A stretch of DNA of 64,000 nucleotides from Phaeosaccion multiseriatum (lineage: Eukaryota > Ochrophyta, other classes): assembly GCA_965112735.1 (NCBI GenBank), contig OZ218962.1, forward strand, positions 1,550,001-1,614,000, in the 5' to 3' direction. Numbering within the stretch: the first letter of the stretch is position 1; every line of letters starts with the position of its first letter. The notes below the pieces were generated by a model that was not told the DNA's origin, ran no database searches, and saw only the letters and a list, made by a program, of their open reading frames with translations. Of this stretch, positions 25,343 through 35,439 are shown in pieces. The translations under genes were made by a program, and so were the position numbers.

Positions 25343-28300
25343 ACTCCGACGGGCGAGCATCTAACTCCAACCAATACCGGCGACGACTTTTCAGCGAGAG
25401 GTGACAGGGAAAGAGAATGGGGGTGAAGGAGATGGGTCAGCAAGAGAGGTGTTGTGGCCTACATTCCGAGCTTCTGTCACGTGGAGGTGGTTGCAGCGCT
25501 ACAGTTCACACGGGTTCACAGGGGCCGAAGTGAAGGATGCAGGTTCGATCCCTGATACGCTATCGTATACGGGCCCAAAGGCTAACTTTTTGTCGTTCGG
25601 GCCGGCTGGCGCCGGCTTGGCCTATCCCTCCAGACGTGCCTGTCATCATGCCTTGTCTACACGCCTTTGCCGGGCGGAGGAGAATCACCGCTAGCAGTGG
25701 TAGCGCGCCGGTTGCGCGGGTGTTCGCTGCTGAACGGCGATACCGCTGCCTGCCGACTGGTGACGCGCCGGTTGGTGCGTGTTGGTGACCCCGGCGATAG
25801 CAGTGGATCAATAGAGTGTGGGGCGTCTTGCAGATGGAGGCGGAGAGAACGCTGCCTCGAATTTTATGCAACAAGCAGTGAAGCTTCACGTCGAGCCTTG
25901 GCTGCATCTCGCCAAGTGTGTACGTATGTACGTGGATGAGTTGCGTGAGTGAGCCCACGCTATCGAGTGTGTGAGGGCAGAAGCCCTGAAAGCCGGAGGG
26001 AAAGAGCGGAGAGCACGTGTTTCAAGTCGAGCGCCTCGTCCTCCGAGCGCGAGCGTGTGAATGCAGAAGCCCCTAAATTCAGAGGGAAAGAGAGAGAAGA
26101 GAGAGGCCGTGTTTTGGGTGCCGTGTTTTGGATGCCGTGTTTTGGGTCTGCGGAAGAAGACTCGATCGTGAGAGAGCGTGGCAAGCCTTGCGTGAAGCTG
26201 GGAAACGCGACGTTCAGTTGCATCCATCTCGGCTCTGGCCGCGTGGTGGATGAGAGCACGGCCACACGGCGCGGAATTGATTAAGGGCACAAACACTAGG
26301 AGCCCTCGGTTAGGAAAGGTTTTTCAAGTAGCCTTCGGCCCTGGCGAGGTTTCTCGGGCTCCTGGCTTCTTGGCTGTAGGCCACCTCTGGCTCCAGGCTT
26401 CTGGCCGCAGGCCAGCGCTGGCTTTTAAGCTTTCGGCCGAATGCGGCCCCTGGCTTCTGCTATCGGGGGCCAGAGAAACCTCCCCCAGGCCAATTGCCTG
26501 GTAGCTGGTTGACCAAACCTGCTACCTCTGACAGCTTCCAGCTGGGCTACAGCTACGTGAGCCGAGTGCAAGGGAGCACAGAGAGAGAGTGAAATGAGAG
26601 AGGAGGGGAGGGGCCGAGAGAGAGAGAGAGAGTGAAAAAGAAAGGAGGGTTGCACATGAATGGGTGTTGTGATAAGTATCGCCATTTGTGACTGAGCACT
26701 ATATCGACGTACAATATCGATGTGGATATCGATATTCATGTATGGCCACGGCCATCACTTCCTTGAACGCATCTCTCAGTAGGTATTATTAATACACGAG
26801 TTGACACTACTCTAGCTTGTCCCTGTCATCGTAGAGGAGATATCGCAACAATGGGCGACAGGAAGGACCACCCCGCCTTGCCCTGCTCTGCATGGCGTTC
26901 GCCATCATCCTCATGAAAAGAAGGAGGGAAGGAAGGAAGGAACGAAGAATGAGGATATTAGAGAAAGACAAGGCCTTCAGGGGAAGGGGGGGGCGCGTGA
27001 AGGCGGAAGCTGCTGTGGGGTGGGAGTGATAGGCGTAACAGATTGAAACGGGGTGGCAAGGAGTGGGCGAGAGAGAGAGACGCCAGAAGGGCGGGCCGGG
27101 TTTGATACAGTGACGCTTTGCACACAGCACAGCACGGCCCTGTGTGCGCTACTGAGTGCTGCAGGCTGAGACAAGTGACGCCAGACACACTGACCTGAAG
27201 CCACAGATTGGGGTACGGCCGTAGCTAGCTCGGCTGAAGATTTGTTGAATGTTCTTGACAATCTGCTGCAGCTACGTGAGCCGAGTGCAAGCAGGGCAGC
27301 ACCACAAACATGAATGATTAGACGACGAATACTCGGCCCCAGACACGCCTAGCTGCCTAGGCCTATTTTGGAATATTGTCCGGCCTAGAGAGGGCCATAG
27401 GCTCTCGGCCTACTAGGCGGCCTAGGCGTAAGCGAGGGGAAATTTGCCCCTGGCTGAGCTGGCTCGGAGCCCGCCCAATTATCTTTTTTTGTCAAACGAC
27501 AGTACACAGATGCTAAAAAGGGAAAAGGGGGACCTTCCTCCGCCCCGGGGCCCACCACCTCTGGCTGGTCTGAGCGCCACATCACGAGATCCCTCTCCCC
27601 TTTACACCTCCTCATCTTACGAGTGGTACAAGCTCACCCGCTCGAGCGGATCCCTCTCCCATAATCTTGATGTGTAGTGATTCCCCCAAATTGAGAGAGT
27701 GAGAGAGAGAAAATACGAAAGCAACTCCGCGTCATGCATCGTCGTGGCCCTGCAGCGCTGTGAAGCCGTCCAGCCCGGAGCATGTACGCAGCGTTGTTTG
27801 TCTCTTTCCGCCTCGCCTGCTGCTGCTACCACTGGCTTGGGCCGGCCGGCGCCACGCACGCGCCCGCGGTCACGGGGCAGCCTCCCCGTGAGTCACGTCT
27901 AGGCTACCTAGAGGCTGCCTAGAGGCGGGCTAGAGGCCGCCTAGGACTGAAAAGTGGTAGCGGACAGGTAGCAGCTAGCTTACCTGGCAGCTGATGTCTG
28001 ATGGTTGGCCGGCCGGCCGGTCGGCCGGTAGCAGGTCAAGGCCGGCTGACGCCGGCGGTAGCAGGTAGCATGCTGGCTGGCGCCGGGTAGCAGGTACAGG
28101 GGTCGAAAAGGTATAATAGCAGGGGTCGAGAGGAAGAAAGGGGAAGGAAAGAGAAACCTAAGAAACTAAAATCATGTATCTCTGTGTCTCCGGGGCCCTC
28201 GAGGGGCCGGTTACTCCCCCTCGTAGTCGGGGAGGGGAAGTGCAGGACCAGCCAGCTCCGCGGTTGAGCCGACCCAGGAAGGCGCTCTCTCACTCCAACC

Positions 28301-28354
28301 GCCGACCAGCTCCAGGGTCTCGATGGCAAAGGTTGAGGCGAACCCGTTAGTCAC
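25343..28354. repeat. Gene-poor stretch with small duplications and dispersed repeats
   Basis: I see no convincing gene here. Visible structure includes a tRNA-like B box (25,542-25,552), two diverged copies of an 80-bp block (about 25,966-26,010 and 26,050-26,098), a 14-bp unit repeated three times (26,106-26,147), and a 23-bp sequence occurring identically at 26,550-26,572 and 27,269-27,291. CTAGGC/GGCCGG palindromes are frequent after 27,330. The segment 27,333-27,365 resembles one end of the inverted-repeat element at 28,355. Confidence 0.55.
25496..25562 (+). other. tRNA-like sequence (possible SINE head)
   Basis: GGTTCGATCCC at 25,542-25,552 is a perfect RNA polymerase III B box, and an A-box-like CAGTTCACACGG lies 40 bp upstream (25,502-25,513). 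The flanking acceptor strands pair over only about four bases, so this is unlikely to be a working tRNA. A tRNA-derived SINE or tRNA relic is the better reading. Confidence 0.25.
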
Positions 28355-29387
28355 TCGGCCCCAGACTGGCCTAGAAGCCTATGCTCTAGGCCTAGGCCGG
28401 CGGCCGTTGGCCGCTCTAGGCCGGCTTTTTTTTCTCCCTAGGCCGGCGGTTCTAGGCCTAGGCCTCGACCTATCTGATTACTGATTCCGGCCGGCGCACC
28501 CGGCTCGATTACTGATTATGGTGCCAGCCGGCCTGGCTGGTTGGTGATTGCAGCCGGTGACCAGCCGGCCTGATTACTGATTATGCGCCAGCCGGGGGCT
28601 GACGGCCGGCGTCGAAGGGACGAGGGAGGGAGGGAGAGAGGGAGAGAGGGAGGGAGGGAGGGAGGGAGGGAGGGAGAGAGGGAGGGAGGGAGGGAGGGAG
28701 GGAGGGAGGGAGGGAGGGAGGGAGGGAGGGAGGGAGGGAGGGAGGGAGGGAGGGAGGGAGGGAGGGAGGGAGGGAGGGAGGGAGGGAGGGAGGGAGGGAG
28801 GGAGGGAGGGAGGGAGGGAGGGAGGGAGGGAGGGAGGGAGGGAGGGAGGGAGGGAGGGAGGGAGGGAGGGAGGGAGGGAGAGGGAGGGAGGGAGGGAGGG
28901 AGGGAGGGAGGGAGGGAGGGAGGGAGGGAGGGAGGGAGGGAGGGAGGGAGGGAGGGAGGGAGGGAGGGAGGGAGGGAGGGAGGGAGGGAGGGAGGGAGGG
29001 AGGGAGGGAGGGAGGGAGGGAGGGAGGGAGGGAGGGAGGGAGGGAGGGAGGGAGGGAGGGAGGGAGGGAGGGAGGGAGGGAGGGAGGGAGTCGACCCTGG
29101 ACAAGATTATCTGATTACTGATTACGGCCGGCGCAGCCGGCCTGATTACTGATTATGACCGGCGCCAGCCGGTCTGGTTGCTTACAGCCGGTGACCAGCC
29201 GGCCTGAGTACTGATTATGCGGCTGAATACTGATTATGTCCGTAATCTTGTCCAGGCAGGGTCAATAGGCCTAGGCCGGGGGGGCTGCGCCAAAAATAGG
29301 CCTAGGCCGGGGGCCTGCGGCCCCCCTAGGCCGGCCAAATTTCGACTCTAGGCCTATATATAGGCTTCTAGGCCAGTCTGGGGCCGA
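28355..29387. mobile_element. Inverted-repeat (foldback-like) element with (GGGA)n core
   Basis: The 28 bases at 28,355-28,382 recur exactly as the reverse complement at 29,360-29,387. Just inside both ends are CTAGGCCTAGGCCGG-rich palindromes. Further in, a block of about 115 bp is present as two direct copies (28,471-28,586 and 29,108-29,221) that bracket the tetranucleotide core. No coding capacity is visible, so any movement would depend on an enzyme encoded elsewhere. Target-site duplications are not clear. Confidence 0.55.
28622..29091. repeat. (GGGA)n tetranucleotide array, about 470 bp
   Basis: An almost pure GGGA repeat on the plus strand, interrupted only by a few GAGA units near the left end and around 28,880. 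Runs of GGG every four bases give strong G-quadruplex potential. The long open frames in it on both strands are artefacts of the repeat. Confidence 0.97.
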
Positions 29388-29549
29388 AGTCGCGTTATCA
29401 ACGTTATCAACGTTAGGGCGATTTGGGTGAGCCATCTGTGATTCCTTGCCTTATCCCCCCCCTGGGTTTTTTGATTCTGTGCCTACACGTACGGTTGTCA
29501 CAGATATTTTCCTCGCGAACTCCACCCTTTCTTTCCCTTGCATCGCATC

Positions 29550-32013
29550 ATGACGACCAATGCTGCCACCTACACGTGAGTCTAACTTGTGTCCTTGTTC
29601 GCGGTTGCTTCTATGTCCGCCACGCATGAAACGGAGAGCAAGCGGCGGTAGATGACCACTCTCGCCCACTCGCTTGGCTCTCTCTTGTTCCCTCCCACGT
29701 ACATTTTGTCTTATAGCACGAGCAGCATTGTGCGACAGCTTGCATGTCTATCATACATCCTAGATCCAGAATATAACCTCTCTTGGTGTTCGCTCCGCGC
29801 CTTCTGACCCCCCATCTATGTTCGCGCTCTCCCCCCTCACAGGAAGGACTTGATCTTTTCTGATTGCGATGCCGTTGACCGCAAGACGAAGATCTTTTGT
29901 ACCTTGGGGCCGGCGTGTTGGGACGTGGACTCGTTGGTGAAGCTGGTACGAGCGGGGGGGAGCAGGAGCTGTCGAGGATAAAGAGCAAAGGGGATTGTTA
30001 GAAGATGATGTGTAGAGAGGGGGGGGGGGGAATAGGACCGAGCAGAGTAAAGGGGTTTAAAGAACTGCACCTTTGGACTTCAGGGCCCTTCTGTGGCGTT
30101 GGTTGTCACTCGAAAGAGCCAAGCCGTCCCGATTCTCTCTCTATGCTTTCCTCCTGCCCGTCCACGAGAAGCCAACCCCATGCGAGCTTAGGAAGACTGA
30201 TTTTCTTGCTGTGATGCTTTGTGCCATGTGTGCGCATGCAGATTGATGCTGGCATGAACGTGGCTCGCTTCAACTTCTCTCATGGAGACCACGAGAGCCA
30301 TGCTGCGTGCCTTCAGAGGCTGCGCAAGGCGTGCGCGAAGAGGCGAGACAAGCACGTGGCCGTGGTTCTGGACACCAAGGGACCGGAGGTGCGATCAGGC
30401 TTTCTCGCAACCGAGGACAAGAAGGCACATCTTAAGCGCGGTCAGGAGCTGGAGTTGACCACCGACTACGAATTCAAGGGGGACAGCACCAAGATTGCTT
30501 GCTCGCTGAAGTCTTTGCCCACCACCGTCAAGCCGGGGTCTACCATTCTTGTTGCTGACGGGTCGCTCGTTCTCACCGTCAAGGAGTGCAAGGAAACGTA
30601 CGTGGAAGCTTGTGTTTCTACACCCTCTGTGCGTGGTTTCTTTCTTTCCTCTCCTGCCGCTTACCACCTTTTGGCCTACGTTACGTGACTTGCAGCTCGA
30701 TCATCTGCGAAGTCATGAACAACTGCTCGCTGGGGGAGCGCAAGAACATGAACCTTCCCGGAGCGATTATTGACCTCCCCACTCTGACAGAGAAGGTGCG
30801 TGGGAGGACGCACGGACGTTTTCTCTCCGCTCCATTCATGCACCTTACCTTACCTTGCCATAAATGACTTTGTTACCCACTCAGGACATTGACGATATTG
30901 TCACATGGGGCGTCGTGCACGGCGTGGACTACATTGCCGCGTCTTTCGTGCGAAAGGCCACTGATGTGCACAGGATCCGCGAGGTGCTAGGAGAGGAGGG
31001 GAAGCACATCAAGGTACGAGAATCCTGGCCTGCCCCTCATCATCGTGCTCTTTAACTCATGTGACTGACTTGAATGAATCCCTCTCCCTCCCGCACAAAC
31101 AAATGCGCCCCCCACCCCAGATTATTTGCAAGATCGAGAACCAGGAGGGCATCAACAACTACGACGAGATCCTGGCAGCCACGGACTCCATTATGGTGGC
31201 GAGAGGGGACATGGGCATGGAGATTCCGTCGGAGAAAGTCTTCTTGGCCCAGAAGTACATGATTCGCAAGGCCAACATTGCGGGCAAGCCCGTGGTGACC
31301 GCCACGCAGATGCTTGAGAGCATGATTACCAACCCACGGCCCACCCGAGCAGAGTGTGCTGATGTGGCGAATGCTGTCCTGGACGGCACGGACGCAGTCA
31401 TGCTTTCTGGGGAGACAGCCAACGGTACGTCCTTCTCCTTTACTTGCTCGCACAAAAAAGGGAAAGCAGCTTGCGTGTAAATGAAAGCTCACCACCCCTC
31501 CCCTTCCGCCTCGCTTCCTCTGCAGGCGACTACCCAGAAGAGGCGGTGTCGATCATGTCACGCATCTGCAAGGAGGCCGAAGGAGCCTTAGACTTCGACG
31601 TTGTCTACCAGGACATTCGCAACACCGTCATTAATGAGAACACCAACATGGACGGGGCTGAGTCGGTAGCGTCGTCAGCGGTGAAAACGGCCATTGACAC
31701 CAGCGCGAAGATGATTGTCGTCCTCACAGAGACTGGAACCACGGCAAGGTTGCTGGCCAAGTACCGCCCCTCCATGCGCATTTTGGCCTTCACCACGACG
31801 ACGGAGGTTGCCCGCCAGTGCTGCGGCTACTTGAGAAATGTTCACACTCAGGTCATCGGGAGCATGATTGGAACCGAGAGCATCCTGTTCAGGGCCATTG
31901 ATATTGGTAAGCAGAAGGGCTGGTTGGCAGCCGGAGACGCCGTTGTGGCTGTTCACGGCATGAAGGAGGCAACCGCCGGGAGTACCAACATGTTGCGAGT
32001 TCTCTCGGCCTGA
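29550..32013 (+). CDS. PK: Pyruvate kinase (cytosolic form)
   Basis: Seven exons (29,550-29,575; 29,843-29,945; 30,242-30,597; 30,696-30,795; 30,885-31,013; 31,121-31,424; 31,526-32,013) join in frame to 501 residues, the normal length. It converts phosphoenolpyruvate and ADP to pyruvate and ATP. Visible signatures: '[15 protein letters not shown]', '[15 protein letters not shown]', the substrate-strand '[13 protein letters not shown]', '[10 protein letters not shown]' with the catalytic-lysine region, '[13 protein letters not shown]' (metal site) and '[19 protein letters not shown]'. The first exon encodes only nine residues ('MTTNAATYT') and no signal or transit peptide, so the enzyme is probably cytosolic. 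A 366-bp palindromic MITE lies in the 3' flank. The initiating ATG is the first in frame but sits in a tiny exon, so it is the least secure part. Confidence 0.97.
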
Positions 32014-32194
32014 GCGCCTCTTCTGTGTGCACACAAGGTCCCCCCTTCAGCAGCTAGTCTGCTTCTGCTGTCGCGCGTTGGCAAACTTACGAAGGACAGG
32101 CGTGGGTAGAGAAGGGAAGAGAGAGTAAAAAAAAAACACTAGGAGGGGATTTACAAGCAATTAAGAAAGAAAAAATGAAGAAAATAAATAATTA

Positions 32195-32561
32195 CTGCGA
32201 TTTCGCGGTTGAGTGGTACTTTTGACGCCCCATTTATTTTTTTTGACGCCAAATGACGATTTTTTTGACGACGTTTGACGACGCTTTAGCCCCCTATTTG
32301 ACGCCCTGTGACGCCTTTTGACGCTCTTTGACGCCCTTTGACGCCCTTTTCCGTGATTTTTTTTTACGTGATTTTTTTTAGACCCGAATTAAGATAACTG
32401 GGCGTCAAAGGGCGTCAAAGGGCGTCAAAGGGCGTCAAATAGGGGGCTAAAGCGTCGTCAAACGTCGTCAAACGTCGTCAAACGTCGTCAAAAATATCGT
32501 CATTTGGCGTCAAAAAAAATTAATGGGGCGTCAAAAGTGCCACTCAACGGCGAAATCACAG
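32195..32561. mobile_element. Palindromic MITE with TA target duplication
   Basis: The left arm (32,195-32,346) and right arm (32,400-32,561) are near-perfect reverse complements, starting CTG(T/C)GATTTCGC and built from TTTGACGCC/GACGACG units. They surround an AT-rich loop of about 53 bp. A TA dinucleotide flanks each end (32,193-32,194 and 32,562-32,563), as for Tc1/mariner-type MITEs. The right arm has two extra TTTGACGACG units. There is no coding capacity. It sits 143 bp upstream of the isopropylmalate dehydratase start. Confidence 0.8.
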
Positions 32562-32704
32562 TAATGAAATTGAAAAAAAGAAGAGAAAACAAATTACCGC
32601 AAAGAATCAAAGAATGGTCTCGGTGGGTCGGGCCCAAGGCCGAATATCTGAAACTGGACATTCAACTCCCGTCCCGCCCCCAAACTCCCCTCATTGTCTG
32701 CGCC

Positions 32705-35237
32705 ATGGCTCCCCTCAAGCACGTTGTTCTGCTTGGAGCCGCAGCAGCCGGTGTCCAGGCCTTTGTCCCCCATGGCGGCGTGTCGTCCGTCCGGTCCTTG
32801 ACCGGCTTAGGTAGGGTGGAAGTGTCTTTTTAGTGTGTGTTGATGTAGCCCTGAGCACCTCCCAAACCTTCGCAGACTCGTCCATGAAGATGTCGGAGGC
32901 AAGCCCATCTGTCAAGGTGTCAAATCCGATGACCCTCACCGAGAAGATTATTGCGAAGGTGTGTGCTGAGCTTGAGCAGCACTGGCGGGGCGCGCGACAG
33001 TATCTTACATGGCTTGTCCCCTCGCGTATCCACCAGGCCTGCGACAAGGCTGTTGTCAAGCCCAACGATAACGTGTGGGTGAAGACAGACGTGCTAATGA
33101 CGCACGATGTGTGCGGCCCCGGCACAATCGGGAACTTCTACAAGGTACTGGGAGGGAGGCAGGAGGGAGAGGACGCCCTTCGCATGTGTTCACTCTCCGA
33201 CTCCCCCCCCCCCTCAGGAATTCGGCACAGATGCTAAAGTCTGGGATAAAGACGGTGTAGTGATTATCCCAGATCACTACATTTTCACAGATGATCCAAG
33301 GGCGAACAGGTGAGGTCATCTGTGTCCTACAAGAATTGAATGGAAAGGGTCGACTGACAGGACGCTCCTTCCTCGTGCGGCAGGAACGTGGACATTCTGA
33401 GGGACTTTTGCGACGAGCAGGACATTAAATACTTCTATGATATAACGGACCGCGGAGACTTCAAGGCCAACCCAGACTATAAGGGCGTATGCCACGTTGC
33501 GCTGGCGCAGGAGGGGCACACGCGGCCTGGAGAGGTAGGTGAATGTTGGAGACGTCGTGCCAAAGTTTAAAGCTGACCTCCAATTCTGTTTTGTTTCGTT
33601 TGACCACAGGTGCTCTTTGGCACGGATAGTCACACGTGTAACGCTGGCGCGTTCGGACAGTTCGCCACTGGTATTGGCAACACAGACGCCTCCTTCGTGT
33701 TAGGAACTGGAAAGCTGCTCGTCAAGACACCGGCTACGATGAAGTTCGGGCTGAGCGGCAATGTGCGTATGTATGACGTTAAGCCGGGGCGGCCTGTGAT
33801 GTCTCTCCCTCTCTCTCTCTGTGTGTGTGTGTGTGGTTTGTGTGTGTGGCCCCTCGGCTGTCTCGCTCTTACTCAAATCACTTGGACGTGCGTTCTTCAG
33901 ATTCCTGACTACATCCTGGCGAAGGATATTATCCTTCAAATCATCGGCGACATTGGTGTAGCTGGAGCCACGTATCGCAGTATGGAGTTTGCCGGGGATT
34001 CCCTGGGACAGCTTTCAATGGAAGAGCGTCAGGTGTGCAGCCGTTTGTCACGTTATGATTTAAGCCTGGCCATCAACATACTTACATGTATTGCGGGCGC
34101 TACATGAACAGACGCTGTGCAACATGGCGATTGAGGCCGGTGGGAAGAACGGAATCATCCCCGCCGATGACATCACGACGGCTTACGTGGATGCGCGAAA
34201 TGCTGGAAACAAGCCTTACGAGATCTTCCAAGCGGATGCTGGGGTAGGTGTCTCGCCGTAGGGCTAAAGTCGTGTGCTCAACTCCCCCCTCCACCAGCAG
34301 CAAATCTCCAACGCTCTCTCCTGTTCCCCGTTGTTCCCTTGGGATGCATGTTCGCAGGCCTCGTACTACAGTGAGCACGATTACGACGTGTCTCAGCTCG
34401 AGCCAGTGGTCGCTAAGCCTCATTCCCCTGACAACAAGGTGTGTGCAGATCGTGCGCTCTTTTGTTTGCGTTGGAAGCGTTGCCACTCACAGTCCGAGTG
34501 TCCCGTTAACTGTTTACAGGCACTCGCTCGCGACTGTCGGGATATTAAGATTGATCGAGTCTACATTGGCTCATGCACTGGCGGCAAGACAGAGGACTTT
34601 GCTGCCGCCGCTCGAGTTCTTCAAAACCAACGTGTCAAGGTGTGTTGTTCCCTCTCTTGCAGGACCGTTCGTATTTCGCGTGAGGACCAGCCGCGACACT
34701 TAGTCTGACCAAAGCTTCTGGACCAGAGCAGACTCCCCACGCTTACCTCCCCTCCATCTTCCTCCCCTCTACAGGTTCCTACCTTCCTGGTTCCCGCTAC
34801 ACAGAGCGTGTACAATGACATCCAAACAAAAATGATCAATGGAAAGACAATGGCAACCATTTTCCGAGAGGCTGGGTGCTTGGAGCCTGCCTCACCCTCT
34901 TGTGCGGCATGCCTGGGCGGACCGGCAGACACGTACGCAAGGATGAACGAGCCTTTGCTGTGTGTCAGTACCACCAACCGGAACTTCCCCGGCCGTATGG
35001 GCCACAAGGTATGGCAATTTGCGTTTTTGCGGGGAACTGGCGTGTCGGTTCAATCTGTGCTCACCTTTCCTTCCTTCTCTATTGGGCGAAACCAACGCAC
35101 AGGATGCGGGCATCTTCCTGGCTAGCCCCTACACCGCAGCGGCGTCTGCAGTAACGGGCTATGTCACTGACCCCCGAGAGGTGTTCGACTTTAGCAAGGA
35201 CAAGAGATATGCCGTAGAGGATCTCCTCGAAGGATGA
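32705..35237 (+). CDS. leuC: 3-isopropylmalate dehydratase large subunit, plastid-targeted
   Basis: Twelve exons join exactly in frame to 508 residues: 32,705-32,810; 32,876-32,958; 33,037-33,144; 33,218-33,309; 33,384-33,534; 33,610-33,762; 33,901-34,032; 34,112-34,243; 34,358-34,438; 34,520-34,639; 34,775-35,008; 35,103-35,237. It isomerises 2- to 3-isopropylmalate in leucine synthesis, as a [4Fe-4S] enzyme with a separate small subunit that is not in this window. Signatures: 'LFGTDSHTCNAGAFGQFATG', 'CNMAIEAGGKNGIIPAD', 'YIGSCTGGKTEDF' and 'SPSCAACLGGPADTYARMNE', where the three cluster-ligand cysteines appear, and 'NRNFPGRMGHK'. These match the plant IPMI type rather than aconitase. The N-terminus 'MAPLKHVVLLGAAAAGVQAF' is a signal peptide cut before Phe, so the site is the plastid. 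The intron after exon 6 carries a (TG)n tract. Confidence 0.97.
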
Positions 35238-35439
35238 TTCCGTGCTCTTTTTTGCCCAATAGGACGACGACACGACACCGCAGAGGACATACGGGATAGT
35301 GTCCGCTTCAACAGCATAGTAAGAAAGTTAGTAGTAGGCAGTAGTTCAAGAGGAAATAGTGAAGGAGCGCGCAGCTGTCGTGATAGTATCGGAGCGAGCC
35401 TGGCCTTGGTGTTTGGACCTTCATCAACAAGCACCTCTA

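Noticed and set aside
25496-25562. Functional tRNA gene
   Set aside because: Only about four acceptor pairs form and no anticodon arm could be drawn convincingly.
28574-29152. Long open frames on both strands (Ser-Leu-Pro-Pro or Gly-Arg-Glu-Gly repeats)
   Set aside because: They are translations of the (GGGA)n array. A 4-bp repeat without stops is open in every frame.
32195-32561. CRISPR-like ladder of GGCGTCAAAG units
   Set aside because: Units are contiguous without unique spacers, arranged as a palindrome, in a eukaryotic nuclear context.
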